The notes below the pieces were generated by a model, which did not search any database, was not told where the DNA came from, and was given only the letters and a program-made list of their open reading frames with translations. Shown here piece after piece: positions 62,537-64,000 of a stretch of 64,000 nucleotides of DNA. This DNA comes from Siminovitchia terrae (GTDB lineage Bacteria; Bacillota; Bacilli; Bacillales; Bacillaceae_C): contig NZ_QYTW02000007.1 in assembly GCF_003605405.2 (NCBI RefSeq), forward strand, positions 62,001-126,000, in the 5' to 3' direction. The position numbers were made by a program, and so were the translations under genes. The stretch's first letter is position 1; every line of letters begins with the position of its first letter.

Positions 62537-63073
62537 ATGAATTTCGGAAATGAGTATTTGAAAGTTGTACTAGACAGATTTAAGAGTGTCAAAGATCTTG
62601 GGGATAAGACAATAAATCAATTGTCGGAAGACGATATTCACTGGCATTTAAATGAGGCTTCAAACAGTGTTGCTGTTATAGCAAATCATTTAGGTGGAAA
62701 TATGGTGTCTAGATGGTCTGACTTTTTAGTCTCGGATGGAGAAAAGTCCTACAGGAATCGTGACCAGGAATTTGAAGATGATATATCGTCAAAACAAGAA
62801 ATGATAGCAGTTTGGGAAAAGGGGTGGAATACCCTTTTTGCAACATTAAATAGCTTGGAGGATCAGGATTTATTAAAAAGTGTATATATTCGTGGTGAAA
62901 GCCATACGGTGTTGGAAGCGATAGAAAGACAGATGGCTCACTATGCATATCATATAGGGCAAATCGTTTATATTGGTAAGCAAATAAAAGGTGAGAATTG
63001 GGAAAGCCTTAGTATCCCCAAAGGGAAATCGAAAGAATACTTACAACAAAAGCTAAAAAAACCTAGGTCTTAA
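62537..63073 (+). CDS. DUF1572 protein (DinB-like fold)
   Basis: A 178-residue protein of the DinB/YfiT-like four-helix fold: NEYLKVVLDRFKSVKDLGDK, DIHWHLNEASNSVAVIANHL with GGNMVSRWSDFLVSDGEKSY, and MAHYAYHIGQIVYIGKQIKG. The metal-ligand His residues in VIANHLGG and AHYAYHIGQ (H-x3-H) are present. Bacillithiol-S-transferase-like activity is known for relatives, but DUF1572 itself is uncharacterised. ATG 62537 is chosen because GGAGG lies 7 bases upstream. Flanked by repeat units 7 and 8. Confidence 0.87.
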   Translation: MNFGNEYLKVVLDRFKSVKDLGDKTINQLSEDDIHWHLNEASNSVAVIANHLGGNMVSRWSDFLVSDGEKSYRNRDQEFEDDISSKQEMIAVWEKGWNTLFATLNSLEDQDLLKSVYIRGESHTVLEAIERQMAHYAYHIGQIVYIGKQIKGENWESLSIPKGKSKEYLQQKLKKPRS

Positions 63074-63091
63074 AGGCGTTAGACCTTGTTC

Positions 63092-63112
63092 AATAAACGG
63101 GCGCTTTAATAA
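63092..63112 (+). repeat. GGGCGC-type repeat, unit 8 (half)
   Basis: ATAAACGGGCGCTTTAATAA, starting ~19 bases after the DUF1572 stop; it runs straight into the tail of the structured repeat. Confidence 0.65.
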
Positions 63113-63115
63113 AAT

Positions 63116-63160
63116 AGCTCGTTAAAATCTGGGCGCAAATACGCCAAAGCGCATTTGATT
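63116..63160 (+). repeat. Structured-repeat tail fragment (copy 4, partial)
   Basis: GCTCGTTAAAATCTGGGCGC followed by AAATACGCCAAAGCGCATTT and GATT: only the last ~45 bases of the element, here fused to a GGGCGC repeat. The two repeat families therefore share the GGGCGC start. Confidence 0.7.
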
Positions 63161-63205
63161 AATTCCCTATCATGGTAAAGGGGCTTTTACCCAATAAAAA
63201 TTGGA

Positions 63206-63280
63206 ATGTCTTCAACAAAAGGGCGCTTTTCCTTAATAAGGATTAGTGCCAATATCGCATATAAGGGCCATTTTGTAGAG
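63206..63280 (+). repeat. GGGCGC...GGGCCATTT repeat, unit 9
   Basis: AAAAGGGCGCTTTTCCTTAA, TAAGGATTAGTGCC, then ATAAGGGCCATTTTGTAGAG. AAGGATTAGTGCC pairs with the left GGGCGCTTTTCCTT. Confidence 0.75.
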
Positions 63281-63376
63281 CAATGGCTTTAAAGGAAATT
63301 GGATTTGTAGGTTTATTATTTAGTATGGTAAGTTAATTTAAACAGTTAATTTAAACAGTTAATAGGGGTGATACCA

Positions 63377-63850
63377 GTGAAACAAATGCTTAAATTCTTA
63401 TCTCTTTCACTGTTGGTAATTTTATTTGTAAGTGGGTGTAATACAAATAACGGGAAAGAAGATATATTTAAATTTAAAGATTCGTTTGTTGGGGATAACA
63501 GTGCTGTAGGGAACATTGCAAATCACTTGCAAGGCGCTGAACACTTAAAAGGGTTTGAACTTGAAACAAAAGACAAGCCATATGGAATTATTTTAAATTA
63601 TGATTGGTCAGAATCAGAACAAAACTATAAAAAAACAGCTATTTTTAATGCTACATTTTTATTTGCATTAGTTCAAAATACAGACTGGATAACGTTTAAT
63701 TTTAATAATCAAGAATACAAAATAACAAAAGAAAATCTGCAAAATTGGTATGGAGAAGATTTTAGTGAATTTACAAATGAAGATGAACTAATAACACTCA
63801 CACAAAGATATTTGGAAGATGAAGATAAAGTAAATCAGTTATTCCAGTAA
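63377..63850 (+). CDS. DUF4825-containing lipoprotein
   Basis: A 157-residue lipoprotein: signal peptide with lipobox FVSGC (Cys near residue 20), then the DUF4825 domain: DIFKFKDSFVGDNSAVGNIA, KGFELETKDKPYGIILNYDW, NATFLFALVQNTDWITFNFN and WYGEDFSEFTNEDELITLTQ. Family members are Bacillus membrane-attached proteins of unknown role, some next to penicillin-sensing proteins. GTG 63377 is chosen, with AGGGGTGA five bases upstream; the ATG at 63368 overlaps that site. The stop TAA runs directly into CGGGCGCATTT (unit 10). Confidence 0.85.
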   Translation: MKQMLKFLSLSLLVILFVSGCNTNNGKEDIFKFKDSFVGDNSAVGNIANHLQGAEHLKGFELETKDKPYGIILNYDWSESEQNYKKTAIFNATFLFALVQNTDWITFNFNNQEYKITKENLQNWYGEDFSEFTNEDELITLTQRYLEDEDKVNQLFQ

Positions 63851-63864
63851 CGGGCGCATTTCAG
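63848..63864 (+). repeat. GGGCGC-type repeat, unit 10 (half)
   Basis: TAACGGGCGCATTTCAG; its TAA is the stop codon of the lipoprotein gene. Confidence 0.65.
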
Positions 63865-63891
63865 GGGTAAGAGGTGCTAAGGGGAGTTTTT

Positions 63892-64000
63892 ATGGGTGTA
63901 ATTGCTAAAAATGCAAGAAAAATTTATATTATTGTAGTATTAATGATGTTGGTAAAAACTTTTCTTCCAATTAAGCAATTATATGATAATGCTTTAAATA
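63892..64000 (+). CDS. Putative membrane protein, partial (runs off the right edge)
   Basis: ATG 63892 with AAGGGGAG upstream opens GVIAKNARKIYIIVVLMMLV, a signal-anchor-like helix, then KTFLPIKQLYDNALN to the window edge. It follows repeat unit 10 and is co-oriented with the other cassette-like genes. Family cannot be told from 36 residues. Confidence 0.55.
   Translation, partial: MGVIAKNARKIYIIVVLMMLVKTFLPIKQLYDNALN

Noticed and set aside
59518-64000. Classical integron cassette array (attC sites; TAAC-type core before GGGCGC)
   Set aside because: The TAACGGG look of several units recalls attC core sites, but no IntI-like integrase is in the window, the units are short and the imperfect arms do not fit attC folding. 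Reported only as cassette-like.

Overview
The window is AT-rich Gram-positive DNA, most likely from a member of the Bacillaceae. The signs are Bacillus-type T-box leaders, strong GGAGG ribosome sites, many TTG/GTG starts and close relatives of Bacillus families (DUF3951, DUF4825, small WYL-like protein, CopYZA, LanFEG). Whether it is chromosome or large plasmid cannot be told. It is accessory, heavily eroded DNA: intact operons sit between at least five insertion-sequence remnants and about twenty broken genes.

Left part (1-13 kb): a beta-helix protein runs off the edge. Then come an IS256-family remnant, ilvBN behind two tandem T-box leaders, and a class V aminotransferase/DapA-like pair next to a decayed dicarboxylate symporter. 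A broken tyrosine recombinase follows, abutting another IS256 piece. A GC-richer block (SLH remnant plus alpha/beta hydrolase) sits behind a duplicated copy of the promoter/operator of a nearby HTH regulator.

Middle (13-40 kb): an orphan lantibiotic-immunity-type ABC transporter with its two-component system; a graveyard of LigD, TnsA and group II intron maturase fragments; a VWA lipoprotein with a TadE stub; and an AcfC-like/lipoprotein/ECF sigma/anti-sigma operon. Next are a copper operon (copY-copZ-copA-glutaredoxin) and a second CopZ under a CsoR-type box. An ArsR-MFS-NAD(P)H oxidoreductase resistance unit has a 148-bp tandemly amplified control region. A streptogramin lyase gene (vgb) sits behind what reads as a leader-peptide attenuator and runs into a truncated vat gene.

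Right part (40-58 kb): a run rich in pyridoxal-phosphate enzymes: class III aminotransferase, glyA, SufS-like desulfurase, broken argD-like and pdxK/thiD-like genes, MOSC protein, alr, serC, PLP-homeostasis protein, serA (with an altered catalytic Arg) and hisC, with a tRNA-Cys in between.

End (58-64 kb): small co-oriented accessory genes (CPCC protein, methyltransferase, acetyltransferases, DUF1572/DinB, DUF4825 lipoprotein). Most are followed within about 0-30 bases of the stop by the same short GGGCGC...GGGCCATTT repeat, giving a cassette-array look. A second, 180-200 bp structured repeat occurs three times (plus a fragment). These two repeat families, the vgb attenuator and the amplified ArsR operator are the most unusual items.
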